In this document: piece by piece, positions 32,859-45,812 of the stretch | Layout of the letters: every line of letters begins with the position of its first letter | Position numbering within the stretch: position 1 is the stretch's first letter | Translations under genes and position numbers: made by a program | The notes under the pieces: model-generated | What the model was told of the DNA's origin: nothing | Database searches by the model: none | What the model saw: the letters and a program-made list of their open reading frames with translations, nothing else | Assembly: GCF_907164915.1 (NCBI RefSeq) | Contig: NC_061868.1 | Span: 30,377,939-30,441,938 of the forward strand | Length of the DNA: 64,000 bases | Direction: 5' to 3' | DNA from: Impatiens glandulifera | Lineage: Eukaryota > Streptophyta > Magnoliopsida > Ericales > Balsaminaceae

Positions 32859-34382
32859 GTTATGTTTGGTAGATAGTATTAATAATATATGTATAAATTA
32901 TAAGGGGTATAAATTGTAAGGATGTATTATGAGGTACAAATTATATAGGTTTTTAGTGTTTGGTTTGGAATATAAAATAGGTATAAATTATATAGATTTT
33001 ATTATTTTTGTGTTTGGTTGGTGGTATAAGAAAGTAGTAAAAATATAAAAGACCATTTTGCCCTCATATTTATATAAATTAGTATCTTAATATTTATTTT
33101 AGATGTAGTTTGTATTATTAATTATATTAAAATTAATAAAAATAATATATAATTATCATATTAATGTATTTTTAAAATAAATAATAATATTATATGAATT
33201 ATATTATTTTTTATATAATTCCTCATAATTTAATTTATATAATTATATAAATAAAACTTATTTATATATTAATTAATAATAATAATTTTAATAAAATTAT
33301 ATTTTAAATTAGAAGGGTATAATTATAAATTAATTTTAGAAATAATTTATATATATAAGTTTTATTAATTAATAATAATAATAATAATATCACTAATTTA
33401 TATAATTAATTATAAATATTATTTATTAATAATGTAATAAAATATTATTTTATAAATTAATTATATATATAACTAGGGATGACAATGGGGCGGTTCGGGA
33501 CGGGAAATTCATTTACAATCCCCGCCCCGTTTTTATTTTGGAGATTTTTTTAATATCATCCCCGCCCCATTCGGTTTGTTCGGTTTCAGGAAATTTCGCG
33601 GGGCACCGTTAATAAAATATATATTTTTTAAAATAATAAAATTATATAAACAGAATTTTTAATATGATATATATTGTAATATATTAAAATTTTATATTAT
33701 TATAAAGAAATAAACTTATTACTCTTATAAAATATAAAAAAATATAAAAAATAGATAAATATATTGGTGATTTAATATATTTAATTATATTTATAGTGTT
33801 CGGGTCAGAAACGGGGTGAGATCGGGGCGGGGCGGAACGGGTGACACAAATACCATCCCCGCCCCATCTCCGTTCGGTTTCGGAAAAAAACGGCCCAAAC
33901 GGGGCAATTCATTTCAGTTTTTGCGAGGTGGTTTCAAATTGTCATCCTTATTTATTAAAATTATTTGTTTTTAAATAATTATTATATTTAATCAGATATA
34001 AAATTGTCACATTTAAATTTTTTATAATATAATTTTTGTTTATAGAGATAATATATATATATATAAATTTAAAAAACAAATAAAAATAATTAAATATTTA
34101 TTATTATTATTTAAATTATAAAATTAAACTAGTTAAATATATATATAGTTATAATTTATTATTATTATTATATTTTAAAATATAATAAAGAAATTATAAT
34201 TTTAATAATTTTATAAAATCAAAGGGCAAATGAGGAATATTAAATTTTATAAAAGTTTATATATCCTTGTAACAAGTTAGAATATGTATTATATTATACC
34301 TCATTCAAGGTACAATTTATACCTAAATATTACTGTACATAAGTATTAACTAACAGTCTTATACCTTGTACCAAACATAAGC
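32859..34382. mobile_element. Possible PIF/Harbinger-like non-autonomous element with a nested insertion
   Basis: GGTTATGTTTGGTA starts at about 32858 and TACCAAACATAAGC ends at about 34382, a 12-14-bp terminal inverted repeat of the TGTTTGGT class. Next to each end, further matching text such as AGTATTAAT and GTATTAACT supports the pair. The interior is AT-rich with no protein. A second element sits inside at 33475-33948. A target duplication could not be fixed in the AT-rich flanks. Confidence 0.55.
33475..33948. mobile_element. Non-autonomous element with AGGGATGACAAT ends and GC-rich subterminal repeats
   Basis: The left end AGGGATGACAATGGGGCGG faces the right end AATTGTCATCCT. Clusters of CCCCGCCCC, GGGGCGGGGCGG and CGGTTTCGG lie just inside both ends, around an AT-rich centre. 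This arrangement is common in plant non-autonomous elements. It stands out strongly in composition from the AT-rich host element. No coding capacity. Confidence 0.65.
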
Positions 34383-36236
34383 AAAGTATTATTAGTTTAA
34401 TTTCTTAATACATTGAGCTTATGTTGCAAGTTCAAAACTTGTATATATTACATTTTTAATTTAAATTTTTAAGTTTATGGGTGGGCGAATAAACATATGA
34501 TCCGACCCAAATATTCATTTACTTTCATATACGTATTCAAATTAATCATAGTTATAGACCTCGACAATTCAGTCACTTTAAAATTAAACATTATTATATA
34601 TATATTAGATATAAAATTGTCACATTAAAATTTTTATAATATAAATTTAGTTTACATAGATATAAAATATATAAAAATTTAAAAATTAAATAAAAATAAG
34701 TAATTAAGTATTTATTATTATTATTTAAATTATAAAATTAAACTAGTTAAATATAAATAAATATTTAGTTATAATTTTTTATTATTATATTTTAAAATAT
34801 AATTAAAAAAATTATATAATAATTTATAAAATAAAAAAGTAGAAGAGGAATATTAAATTTTGTAAGAGTTTATACATTTTGTAACACTTGAAATATGTAC
34901 TATATATTATATAGTTCTTTCAAAGAATAAGTTAATACATTTTTTTTTGTAGGGCTTGGTTTTTCTAACACTGTTGGTATAATTTTAATAGTATTTTAAT
35001 ATGATATTTATTATATTTTTATTATTTGTATAAATTTAACCTTATATAATTTATATATTATATTTTATATAAAAATAGTACTTAGTTCCTAGATATAACT
35101 TTTTATTAATATTATATATAATTTATTATTATATAATATATTAAATATATTTTATTTAATTTTAATTATTTTTAATATATATATTTTTAAATAGTTTAAT
35201 ATTTTAATTAAAAATTATATATTTATTTTTATAACGATAATTTTATTAATTATTTTTTTTCTTTATTTATTTATATTATAAATATTATTATTTATTTTAA
35301 GTTTATTTATTATAATTATTAACAATATTTAAATTAAATAAAAATAATTTACAGTTTATATTATAATTAACTTTTAATATTTTAATTAAAATTATATTAA
35401 TTATTAAATAATAACAGTTATTATAAATAATATTATTTATAATATAAATAAATATTTAAAATAATAATAATAATTTTAAATTTATATTTATACAATTTAT
35501 ATTACACTATATATAATACATCATTTCTTATAATTCTTACCCAAGGTAATTTATACTGTATATACAATTATACTATGTCAACAATCAAATCTTTTATTTG
35601 AAACTATTTATTTTATAAATTCAAATAAATCAACCAATTATTTGAAGATAATAAATTATATCAATAAAATTTATATTAAAAAAAATACTAATTTGATTAG
35701 TTGTTGAATGATTATATTTGAAATAATTATTCCTTTTTGTAGAATTTTTGGGTGATGTCCATTGAGGAAGAGTGCTTCTCATAATTTTTAAATGGAGACC
35801 ATGGATAAATTTAAGATTTAAAAAGCTTGCCTAAAATCATGAATAAATTTAATATTTAACCCTTTAAAAAAAATTATAATCCATTTGAAGCAAAGAAATT
35901 ATGTAAAATATTTCAAAAATAAATAACTGTGTATTTTTAATTAGCAGATAAATTATGATTTAAATTATTTTCGTGACTAACCTAACAAATAAAATTATTT
36001 GTAGATAATGAACCGGAACACAAAATGTGATACCAAATAGGCTCAAATGACCCTTAGAAATGAGAAAAAAAAACACATTTCTATAGTTAGCAAATAGATA
36101 CTTCCTTCAATAAGAATAAACTCAAAAGAATGTGGAACAGTGTTCAAATTTTGAGTCCTAATTGACACTTTTAAGTGTAAACTAATAAGCAGGACAATTA
36201 AATGTTCATATCTCTAGAAGGTTGTATGATTGCTAA

Positions 36237-36240
<4 letters not shown>
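34383..36240. other. AT-rich intergenic DNA
   Basis: No gene is visible. Parts near 34590-34830 repeat text from 33990-34200 (ATATAAAATTGTCACATT... TTATAAAATTAAACTAGTTAAATATA), showing a duplicated AT-rich segment of about 200 bp. The remainder is AT-rich and low in complexity. Confidence 0.5.

Positions 36241-36331
<91 letters not shown>
36241..36331. repeat. (TA)n microsatellite, about 45 units
   Basis: An uninterrupted TA dinucleotide run of about 90 bp, 140 bp beyond the KEA stop codon. A shorter TA run and the word ACTGGCTA, present on both sides of it, follow near 36345-36380. Confidence 0.97.
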
Positions 36332-36334
<3 letters not shown>

Positions 36335-36470
36335 TATGATTGTACTGGCTATATATATATATCAATATGTATACTGGCTAATTTATCTGAAGTCTAAATC
36401 TTATCCCTATCCATCCATCTATCAGAAGAGAAAGATCTAGTAATATAGGAGCAAGAACCAAACTTCCCCA

Positions 36471-39400
36471 TTACAACAATCTGCTGGCTTCAATCATTGA
36501 AGCTTTTTCCTGCACAAGATAATAATAATAATAATAATGGAATTATTGAGTTTTTGTGCATATAATAAATGCCAGACAGACGCATGAAGGAGAGAAACAA
36601 AACATACCTCAATTTGTATGTTGCTTTCAGAAGGAAACCAGTGCATGAGAGCTCCCAAATGCATCATAGCAGGTATCAATTTGAACAGGACAGGAGTAGT
36701 TACCTGAATGATTATATTTTCAATTCCATTTCAACCAAAATTATGTATTTTTAACGTTCATACGTATAATGTACTATGGCATGCATTTTTCCAAATTCCA
36801 TCTGAACTATGATTAGGAAACAACTACACTTGTAATGTTTTCCAAAAATCACAATCATCTAAAATTATAATCTGAATGAATTATCATCCAAAAAATAGAC
36901 TTTAACTCACCAGGCTCAGAGCTGTAGTTCCAAGAAGCAAAAGGTACATCTTCCCCTGAACAACAACATAACCATGTATACCAAGTGTTACTAGATATAA
37001 ATAATAAAAAACAACAAAACAGCCTACACTTCAGTTGGATCAAATAAGCCCTAAAATTAAAAATTACCTCGACCAATAAACAGACAATCATCGCTATAAA
37101 AGAAGCTTTCTCTGTAACTTCTATTAAACTATTGTAATCTCCGAATGTATTTTGTATCTTTTCATTTAAAGGATTATTTGCACATCTGACCAAAGTTCAG
37201 GGGATTCCTTTTTTACGGAAAACAAATAATAATAATAATTGAGATTCAGTCCCATAACAAACTACCCAAATTTATTGCAATTCACTGTACCCATTTCATA
37301 TAGTTTCCATTAAGAAGACAAGTAGTAAGATTACTTTTTTTTCATTGGAAGAGAATCACCTCAACAAGATGAAGATTTGAGGCACGGCTTAAGAGGACGA
37401 AAGCGAATTCTCCAACCTGTGCAAGGAGCACTCCAACCTTCGAGAAGAGAAAGATGAGTGGGGATTATGATTTTAAAAAATTACAAGTTTAAAATGTTAT
37501 ATGCAGCTGTCAGCCAGTGAACTTACAAGAAATGATGTCCTGGTGTTGTACCCAAAGGCTTTGGTGATCACAGCAACAATAGTAGTCTTAACAACTATAA
37601 CCAGAATAACAGCAGCAAGCAATATATCCACATGACTCCAAAGGAATTGTACATGTATCAACATTCCAATGCTTGAAAGGAAGAGAGCAGCAAAAAGGTT
37701 ACGAATTGGTTCCACCTACAAAAGACAGCCAGCAGATCAATAAGTCGTTCAATCAAATCTATCTTTTGTGATACTATTACATCCAAGATTGTAGGTTACC
37801 GCACGTGTTCACAAATTTTTATAAATATAAAAGTTGACCTTGTTTAAAGAAAAAAAAACAAGAAAAGCCTAAAAAGAATGATGCAAGGAAATGTTGGGTT
37901 TTTGGTGAATTAAAATATCATGTGAAACACCAATGTAGTGTAGCTCCGTGGTTAGTTTATCTGTTTTCTATGTGAAAGTCACAGGTTCGACCCTTACTTG
38001 GTGCATTTCAAAAAAAATATTGTGTGAAACAGCAAAATACAGTGAGGAATAACTTTTATGAGGTAAAAATGACAGAACTCATGAGGGAAATGCGTTCTTC
38101 ATGGTACAAATAAGAAATACTCAAAGTCACATATATAATATTAAGTTGGTGACAACAATAACAACCTGGTCTAGGGTATGTTGAGCAAAGTCCGTCGTTG
38201 ATATCATAACTCCAGCTACAAATGAACCCAGCTCCAGACTAAGACCAAGTTTATCACTGCTCTGAAAGTGGACAATGTATAATTAAGAGAATAAGAAAAT
38301 CATATGCCCCCTGTTCTTTCTTTCCTACAGCCAAGGGCTTGTTTGATATAGATTTTGTAAGATAATCTGATTTTTGGAGAAAATCTTGTTGCATGAAAAA
38401 GTAGATTAGTTAGGATTATTTGAGTTAAATGACTAAAATACATTTGTATTTCATATTTAATTTTTATAAAAAATAAGGTAGGGGTCATTTGGAATTTGAT
38501 TGATGATGGGATTGAGGTTAATCGGATTAAATACAAATAACCCTTCATCAAACAAGGCCAAACAGTATCATATGACAGGGTGTTAATACTAAGCTTAAGA
38601 CCCATTAAAGTATTAAATTCACTGGTTGTTGTAAAAATATAAAATCAGACCGTGGTGAACTTATTAATTGAAGTAAAGAACAGCCAGTCCAGCAAGGGAC
38701 TTACCCAAGCAGATAATAAGCAGAAAGCCACAGCTGCTAGTTGATAAAGTTCATTTGTCTGTCAATTATCATAAACAAAATAGTTAAAAGAAAACAAGTA
38801 GTCCAATTAGTCAGAAATTAAGGCTGAAGATCAGCAGAGTCAGGTCACTTGAGCTATAATTAGGCCGTTTCTCTTTTACTTCTCCGTTAAATCATAATTA
38901 TTGTGTTTAATAAATCACAATGCTAGCTTTTTTATGATATAAAGAAACACTTGACATTTAAATTTTGCACCAAAGATTTTGTATCATGTATTAGATCTTT
39001 AAAATAGGAACATATTAAAATACTGCCTGGTATTAGTTTATCAATTTATAATTAACAATATAAATTGTGGCATACACGCAACATTGCCCTACTTGGGAGA
39101 GTCAAACAAGGAGAGGTACTATCGTGGGTTTGCAACTATGAAATTATAGCCAACCATTATAAACAACTTGATTCTGTCATGTGAAAGATGTTCCTATTTG
39201 AAAGATCAAAGAGGGTTAGGGACAGAATACTGGTTGAAACTTAAAACGGAGGAGGCAAGAATGAGAGAGTAGGGAGATGAGATCCGTCACCTTAACATTG
39301 CAACAACACATTCATTTAATTTAGGTTAAAATTATGAAGATTTCCGCATATGATATTACTCCAAGCATAGTACATATATACTTTTACCAGAAAGCTAAAC

Positions 39401-42400
39401 ATTGCTGATAATCCCATATAGATATTTTTTTATTAATTTCTCACCGGAGATGATATCTGTATCATTAGCTTTAGAAAGCGAGGAACAAATGACCAAGTTA
39501 ACACTGATGCAGCAAAAAGGTACATGGATAGGACCAGTAGCCTGAGAAAAAAAAGCATATAAAAAATTTAAATATGAAATTCAAATACAGCAAGGAAAGG
39601 CACCTGTGCACGAACAGACTAAGAGATAAACAAACTAAACTGCACAAGAAGATTATGGATAATATAGGACATTTTGAAGCTTCAAAGTAAACCTACAGTT
39701 TTCCCATTGACATCATTCCACGCAAAACGCCACTGTTACCACCCAGAACCGGAAGCAATGCAAACAGTAAACCAACTGCACAATCCTGTCACGGCCATGA
39801 CAAAGACGCAACATTTAGGTATAGTAAATTAAACCATCATTCAATTTTCCCCTTGATAAAAACCCACCTGAAAGATAAGTGTCCCTATTGTAACCTGACC
39901 ATGAAGAGCATTACTGCTATTCCTCTCTACCAGGAACTTCACTACCTTTTGAAGGTACAAGCAAACAAAATACATGAACCAACATAGTTTAGATCATGTT
40001 CTAAATAAAAGACAGGTTATATTAGAAGGGAAGACATCTATACCACTGCTGTTGATGACATTGAAAGGAAGAATCCAAGAAATACACCTTCGGATAACTG
40101 TGCTCCACACAACTTCAGTAATAAAAAATATTAAAATTAGTTAATTTCAGGTAATGTATTTCATATCCTAACTATGAGAAATCTCAAGATGAATATGACT
40201 GTTATTATCTTATACCATTGCTGTTACGCCGCACAATACCATCAGGATAAGTATTTGAGAGAGCCCTCCAAATACAGCCACAGGGCCAACAACTTTTAAC
40301 TACATAATTCACGTGAAATAAACTTCATATAGAATCAGAAATATTGTAAATAATAAACATAAGAAGAAAATATGGAAACCTTTGTCAACGAGAACTCTAG
40401 ACCCAGAGCAAATAGAAGGAAAACAACACCAAATTGTGCAAATGTTTCAACCTACATAAGAGAACCATAACATATTATAGCAAGATTCATAAAGGAAAGG
40501 ATCAATGTAGTAATGCAACCTACTACCAGAAAGCATACCTGTACCATCTCACTAATGAATTTCAAACCACCTGGTCCAATAAGGGAACCCGCAAGAAGAT
40601 AACCCACAATTACCTGCACCGGAAATCATAAATAAATGCAAAACAAAAGCAACTCATAGACCCATCTCCCCTTTTATAAAGAGAAACTTTAATTTAATGA
40701 TACAGACCGGTTGTCCCAAACAGGAAAATACAATTCCTCCAATAGCAGCAGAAACTATAACAACCACCAAGTCTGAAATTAACCTACATAATTAAGAGAT
40801 AATGGACAAGGATATATGTCAACAAAAGAGTTTCCTTTGAATATCAAATAACTTAATCAAAAAAGTTTAGAGACAAAACATATAAGAAGCTTCTGAAACA
40901 GAACACATCAAGAAGAGAAGTTTAGAAAAGACAAAAATAAGTTTTCATGGTTAACCTCAGATCTACTTGAAGGACTGGATACTTTGATTTCCTGTTTGAC
41001 ATCACAAAAACATTATCCTGCAGTTCATTCAGAAAAAAAAAATGAAGGTATTATTACTAAAGGTACAACACATTTTAGTTATCTTCCAAACTCTCTAAAG
41101 ATCTGTGTACCTTCCTGTCTATCAATGTTGTTGTATCATCAGAACCTTCATTTTCCAAGGAGAACACATCTTGAAGTTGGAATGATCTAGTCCCACTAAC
41201 AAATGTATTAGAAAAAACAAGGTGAACACAGTTAGTGCTGCCAATAACACTAGCTATTTATTCCACCTATAAAGAAGATATTATAAGAATGGTGTAATCT
41301 TACTTGGATTCAAGAGTTTCATTCTTTTTTGGCTTGTCGTGAGTAATCTTAGCTACAGTCTCCAGTACTGCCTGTGGAAGTAAACTAAAACACCCATCTT
41401 TAGCCCAATTAGAATGGTAAGCAACTGAATGAGGATCAGCATGCATGAATATTAGGTTAGACTATTAAACCCTCTCAAACATGCATAAACACTAGAACAT
41501 ATAATTAAACGTCATCCACGGAAACTAAGTTCAGATGAAGACTTACATGTCAAGGATACACTGCGAGATATCATGACAAGCAAAATTAATAAAATTGAAA
41601 CACCAAAAGGGCTACGAACTGAACTTTTAGCCAACCCTTGTTTAGAGGTTATAATTGGGGGAAAACACATGTAACTGAGTTTCTTTATTCTCCTATAGTT
41701 AAAGACATCATAAGAAACTTTAAGCTCATCAAAACATAATTCTGAGAAAAAATCAAAAAGTTTAATGCATTTAACAAAAGAAGAATATGTGTGCTTAGGG
41801 AAGTTGTTATGAATGAACTCACTTAATATAGTATTCTAACAAAAAGATGTACCTGTTGGTCAGCTACACTACTGTTGAAGCTGCTTCCATCAGAACCTAT
41901 TCAAGGTAAAAGAGTGTCAAAAGAACCATTTCACACTAAAGTAAAATTTATTCCGATTGACACTTTTGAATCTCATGTATCTAGTGTTATTTTGAAATTA
42001 GTATAGGCCATGAATTTAGACTTGTATCTATGAGGTTTGTACTATAGACTCCAGATATATGATCTAGAATGAAAAGGGAAGTTTTTCTTTTTGCAGAAAA
42101 ATATAATAGGACAATTAAGATATTGTTTGTCCTTCACAAGTGCAGTCCTTTTTAACTTTATTCTGTTTATCTTATCACAAAAGCAAGCAAGGGTTTAATA
42201 AGCCTAATCACTTATCTTGTTTAGTTGTTAATGATGTTAATAAATTGTGTAAGTTTATTAAATTAGAACTGCAGATTACATCACAATGTAATGTCATGAA
42301 AATTAATTTCAACTAGATCTGCATTTGATTACATGTAAAAAAAAGTACAATAACTAAAATTAATGATACAAGCAGATAGTGGAGCCTTAAAGCTAACCAC

Positions 42401-43289
42401 TAATAACATGACCCTAATGTCAACATATAGATAGATGTAAGTATCTATCATGTCAGGTATAAATCATGTGCAATTTCAATAAGCATGCACATAAGCACAA
42501 CAATTGAACTGAGTCTAGGGTGCTAACCTACAAATTTTTCTTGCTACTGTCATTTAAGGATCCATTTGAATCTATTTCTTTCCTGATTCTAAAGTTTCTT
42601 GGTAAAAGAAATTCAGGATGCATCAGTTGCCTGAGCAAGATACAACTGAAAGAAAAAGGGACAAAACACCAAATGCCAGAAATTGGCTCATTTATTTTTC
42701 TTTTCTAATTGGTACATATAAGGTCACAGATTGTTAACCTTTTTAGCTTGCTTCAGTCATGTAACTCCGCTAATTCCACTATAATTCTTGAACTTAATGC
42801 AATAGAAATGACGAGCTTGAAATATAAATAGCGTATTCCATGAATTATTTTTGCATGAAAAGCTAGAAGTTTATTTTCATTACTACATCACATTAGATTG
42901 CAAATAATGATGGAGTCAGTGAGGAGTTAAACTTTCTCGAGGAACATCAAACCAGTTAATAGGAAGTACCATTAGGGTTGATAATTAACGGAAAAGAAGT
43001 TTCCAGAAATCCATAAAAAGAGAAACACAAAAATGCACAAAAAAAACTTACCTTCAGGTTGATCATTCTCGGAAAACTCCTTTTCAAGAACGCGATCGAA
43101 CAATTTGGCGATGCTGCCTTCGCCGGTGTCAGGAGAAGACGAATTAAGAGAGAGATTACCGTAAAATCGGTCCCTAATCTCCTGATCGGATCTCGATGAA
43201 ACAGAGACAATGAAGAGTAATAGCATGTTGAGCAATAGAACAATTCGGAATAGAAAAGTCTGCTCTTCTTTAGCGTAAACCCTCCCCAT
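36471..43289 (-). CDS. KEA: K+ efflux antiporter, KEA4/5/6 type, 20 exons, 574 residues
   Basis: Exons in order: 43052-43289, 41853-41896, 41304-41371, 41111-41186, 40956-41017, 40708-40783, 40539-40613, 40380-40451, 40216-40299, 40044-40112, 39868-39945, 39697-39785, 39445-39541, 38705-38758, 38166-38261, 37527-37715, 37360-37437, 36911-36955, 36608-36703, 36471-36509. All are bounded by GT-AG and join without a frame break. Residues about 1-31 form a signal peptide. Residues 32-163 form an acidic linker with GSSFNSSVADQQ and DVFSLENEGSDD. About 165-565 is a CPA2 Na+/H+ exchanger domain with LVVVIVSAAIGG, GYLLAGSLIGPGG, SMSSTAVVVKFLVE, LIFQDCAVGLLFALLP and LFLSSIGMLI. There is no C-terminal KTN/RCK domain, as in KEA4-6, which act in Golgi, TGN and prevacuolar membranes. 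The paralogue number is not assigned. Confidence 0.96.
37920..38045 (+). repeat. tRNA-derived SINE-like insertion in a KEA intron
   Basis: TAGCTCCGTGGTTAG (A-box-like) is followed about 40 bases later by GGTTCGACCC (B-box). An A run (CAAAAAAAATA) ends the body. The flanks ATATCATGTGAAAC and ATATTGTGTGAAAC look like a slightly diverged 14-bp target duplication. The body is under 100 bp, shorter than most plant SINEs. It lies in the intron between the exons ending at 38166 and starting at 37715. Confidence 0.75.
38335..38559. mobile_element. Tourist-like MITE in a KEA intron
   Basis: Terminal inverted repeats GGGCTTGTTTGAT and ATCAAACAAGGCC bound about 225 AT-rich bp. The inner text (AATCTGATTTT..., TACAAATAACCC) resembles the MITE in RAR1 intron 3, so both probably belong to one family. 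No coding capacity. Confidence 0.75.
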
Positions 43290-43560
43290 TATGACTCCCT
43301 TGCTTTAGCTAAGAACAGCACTGCAATTCGTAGAACAAAATATATAGGAATTTAGAATCTTCTTTCTCTCTCTTTCTTGAAGAACCCGGAAGAGAGAGAC
43401 TTGTAATTGTGGGTGATCAGATGGCAATCGTGGACATAAAAGAGTGAGGTCATTGGAGAATGGCGCAAAGCTAAAATGGAAAAATATCAAATAGTCCTTG
43501 ATCAAATTGGGAATGATCAAATATCTTCATATACATTATATAGCAATACATACCCTTAGT
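43290..43560 (-). promoter_or_regulatory. KEA 5' leader and promoter region
   Basis: Upstream of the KEA start codon lies a CT-rich stretch (on the plus strand TTCTTTCTCTCTCTTTCTTGAAG reads as GA-rich leader sequence). TATATAGCAATA-like and TATATAGG motifs occur further out. These are typical plant promoter features; the transcription start cannot be fixed by eye. Confidence 0.4.
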
Positions 43561-44581
43561 CCCCACCATATTTATAACTTTTTTTCAAAAAAAACATCAA
43601 GTTACAAAAACTCGTAGTAGTGAGCAAACGGATAAACTCAACTCGTATTACTTAACTGATATTCAATTTAAATTAAATTTAGTAAACTTATTATTCAACA
43701 CATATTATTTATTAATATGGGCTGGGTATGAGTTGTGCTGAGTATGGTTTGAATAATCTAAACTAAATTTTAATTTTTAACACATTTGTTATGATTTGAC
43801 TTGTTTAAGATATTTTTGTCCCGTTTAACACATTTTTTACCGTTTAACAATTATTTGATTTAATTTTCTCGTTTAATACGTTTTTTGACTTGTCAACACT
43901 TTTTAACTCGTTTAACCAATATTTGTCTCGTTTTGACCCGTTTAATAATTATTTAATTTGTTTTGGTTCGTTTAATACGTCGTTGACCCGTTTAATACGT
44001 ATTTGACCTGTTTAACATACTTTTACACATTTATCACGTTTTGGTATGTTTAACACGTTTATGAAATATTTAATACGTTTTTTTTATCTATATGATATTT
44101 TATTTAATAAATTAATTGATAAAATAATAGGTGGAATGAATAAACAAGGCCTTAATTATGGTAAACTTGATTTATTTTTAAAATTAAACTAGATATTAAA
44201 GAGATGTGTTATTGGTTGTCTATATGCTTTAACAATTGTAAAAAAAATTCTATGACCGAACTATATACAATAAATTTAAAAAAAAAAATATTTTGTATTC
44301 CCACTTGAGTGTAGATTCCACTAATTGTTTCCCTTTAATTTAATAAATAATGAGGATGTCAAATTACAATATAGTGAGTAAGAAAAACGTGAATTCTGTA
44401 GACTAATTAAATATAATATAATTAAATTTTGGTAATTTTGGTAACCCTAATCCAATCCAAATCAAACTCAACCCAAATCAAAATAACTTATCCAACCTAA
44501 TATTTTAGGTTAGGGTTGGGGTTTGAGTCAACCTAAGATATGCTCACCCTAATAGAAACACAGATGATCTGATCTTATTGT
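43561..44581. other. Intergenic DNA with a degenerate CGTTTAA repeat
   Basis: No gene is visible. From about 43780 to 44080 the words CGTTTAAYACGTTT and GACCCGTTTAATACG recur irregularly about every 20-30 bases, like the subterminal repeats of old non-autonomous elements. Near 44440-44530, CCAACCTAA and TTAGGTTAGGGTTGG form a short palindrome. Confidence 0.5.
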
Positions 44582-45697
44582 AGGCATGGCAAAATGTCGG
44601 GTTTAGGGGGAGCCGAACCGAATTGGACCCGATTTTGCCCCAAAAATTGTCCTCTGTCTTCTTAAGTAGGCAAGCTGCAACAGACATATTTGCTTCAGAG
44701 GACACCTGTCCTAATTTGATTAGCTGAATTCCAGAAAGGTACATCAGAGAAGATCCTCTTTAATCTTGTTTGTACTTGGATGATAGTAAGCCAAATTTTC
44801 ATTAATTTGATTACGATGTACGAGGAACGTACAACTCAGAGGGTTTGACTTGTCTTGATTCATAGTAGTCTTTTATAGGTCCGATTCTACTACTGTGTTA
44901 GACTGCCCATAACAAATGCTTAATTGGGAACTAAGATTGATCAGGTATAGGAAAGCTCTTATCTAAAATACCGAACTTGGGAAATACCAGAAGCGCCTTG
45001 TGTAGAATCGAAGTGATAAAATATCGGGGACGCGTAGTATAAAACTGAATTGATAAATTATCGGATTATAAAATTTATCCTAAGTTAATTAACTATTTTG
45101 ATCTAACAATTAGATTATAAAATTTTGTATTCTTCAAATATAATAATTGAGATGTATTCAAAGTTATAAAATTTATAATTTAATTAATTCATATTTAATT
45201 TTGTATCTTTCTAAATTCTTTTCAATATTTTCATAATCTTAAATTTAGTAATAATGTAAATTCTAAAATCTATCCACCTATAAAACTTTGCTTAAGATTT
45301 ATTATGTTTTAAAAATAATATAATTTTAATATTCTACACAATTATTTTTATTTTTATTTTTTTACAACATTAATTTAAAACAAATTTGTAATAACAAATA
45401 TTATAATAATTATTTTTTATTTACTATAAATAAGTATTTAACCTATAATAATTAACTTCAACAAGTAAAAACTATATTTAATTAGTCAAAAGTTTTTAAT
45501 TTATATATATAATACATATGTGGTTCAAATTTATAAAAAATATTTTTAAAAAATAAACGGATCCTTATTATAAATCGGGTCCGGATATAGTTGGTTCGGG
45601 GCTCAGAATTTCGGGTCTCTTAAGTACCCGATTTTTTGGGGCGAGCTCGGGTCGGGTCCGGTTTGGGTTGTCACATACCCGAAAATTTGTCATGCCT
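44582..45697. mobile_element. Non-autonomous element with AGGCATGGCAAA ends, copy 1
   Basis: The left end AGGCATGGCAAAATG faces the right end AAATTTGTCATGCCT. GGGTTTAGGG, ACCCGATTTT and GGGTCGGGTCCGG motifs lie just inside both ends. The interior (44640-45070) is closer to unique DNA, with a minus-strand frame ending near 44640 that I do not recognise. The rest is AT-rich. A second element with the same ends and orientation lies at 48555. I found no matching 8-bp flanks. Confidence 0.65.
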
Positions 45698-45812
45698 AAT
45701 ATAAGCATATTTCAATCTTTTTAATTTATGTATACATGTTGTTTAGGTTGTTTTGAAAGATTCATAACTATTTTAGTACACCACAATAATTGAAACATTT
45801 CAACTCGGTTTT

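Noticed and set aside
37920..38045. Possible tRNA gene
   Set aside because: A- and B-box-like words are present, but the sequence cannot form acceptor and anticodon arms and ends in an A run. It fits a SINE-like retroposon better.
44440..44540. Interstitial telomere repeats (AACCCTAA-like words)
   Set aside because: Only one or two loosely matching heptamers occur, in a palindrome of CCAACCTAA type. There is no TTTAGGG array.
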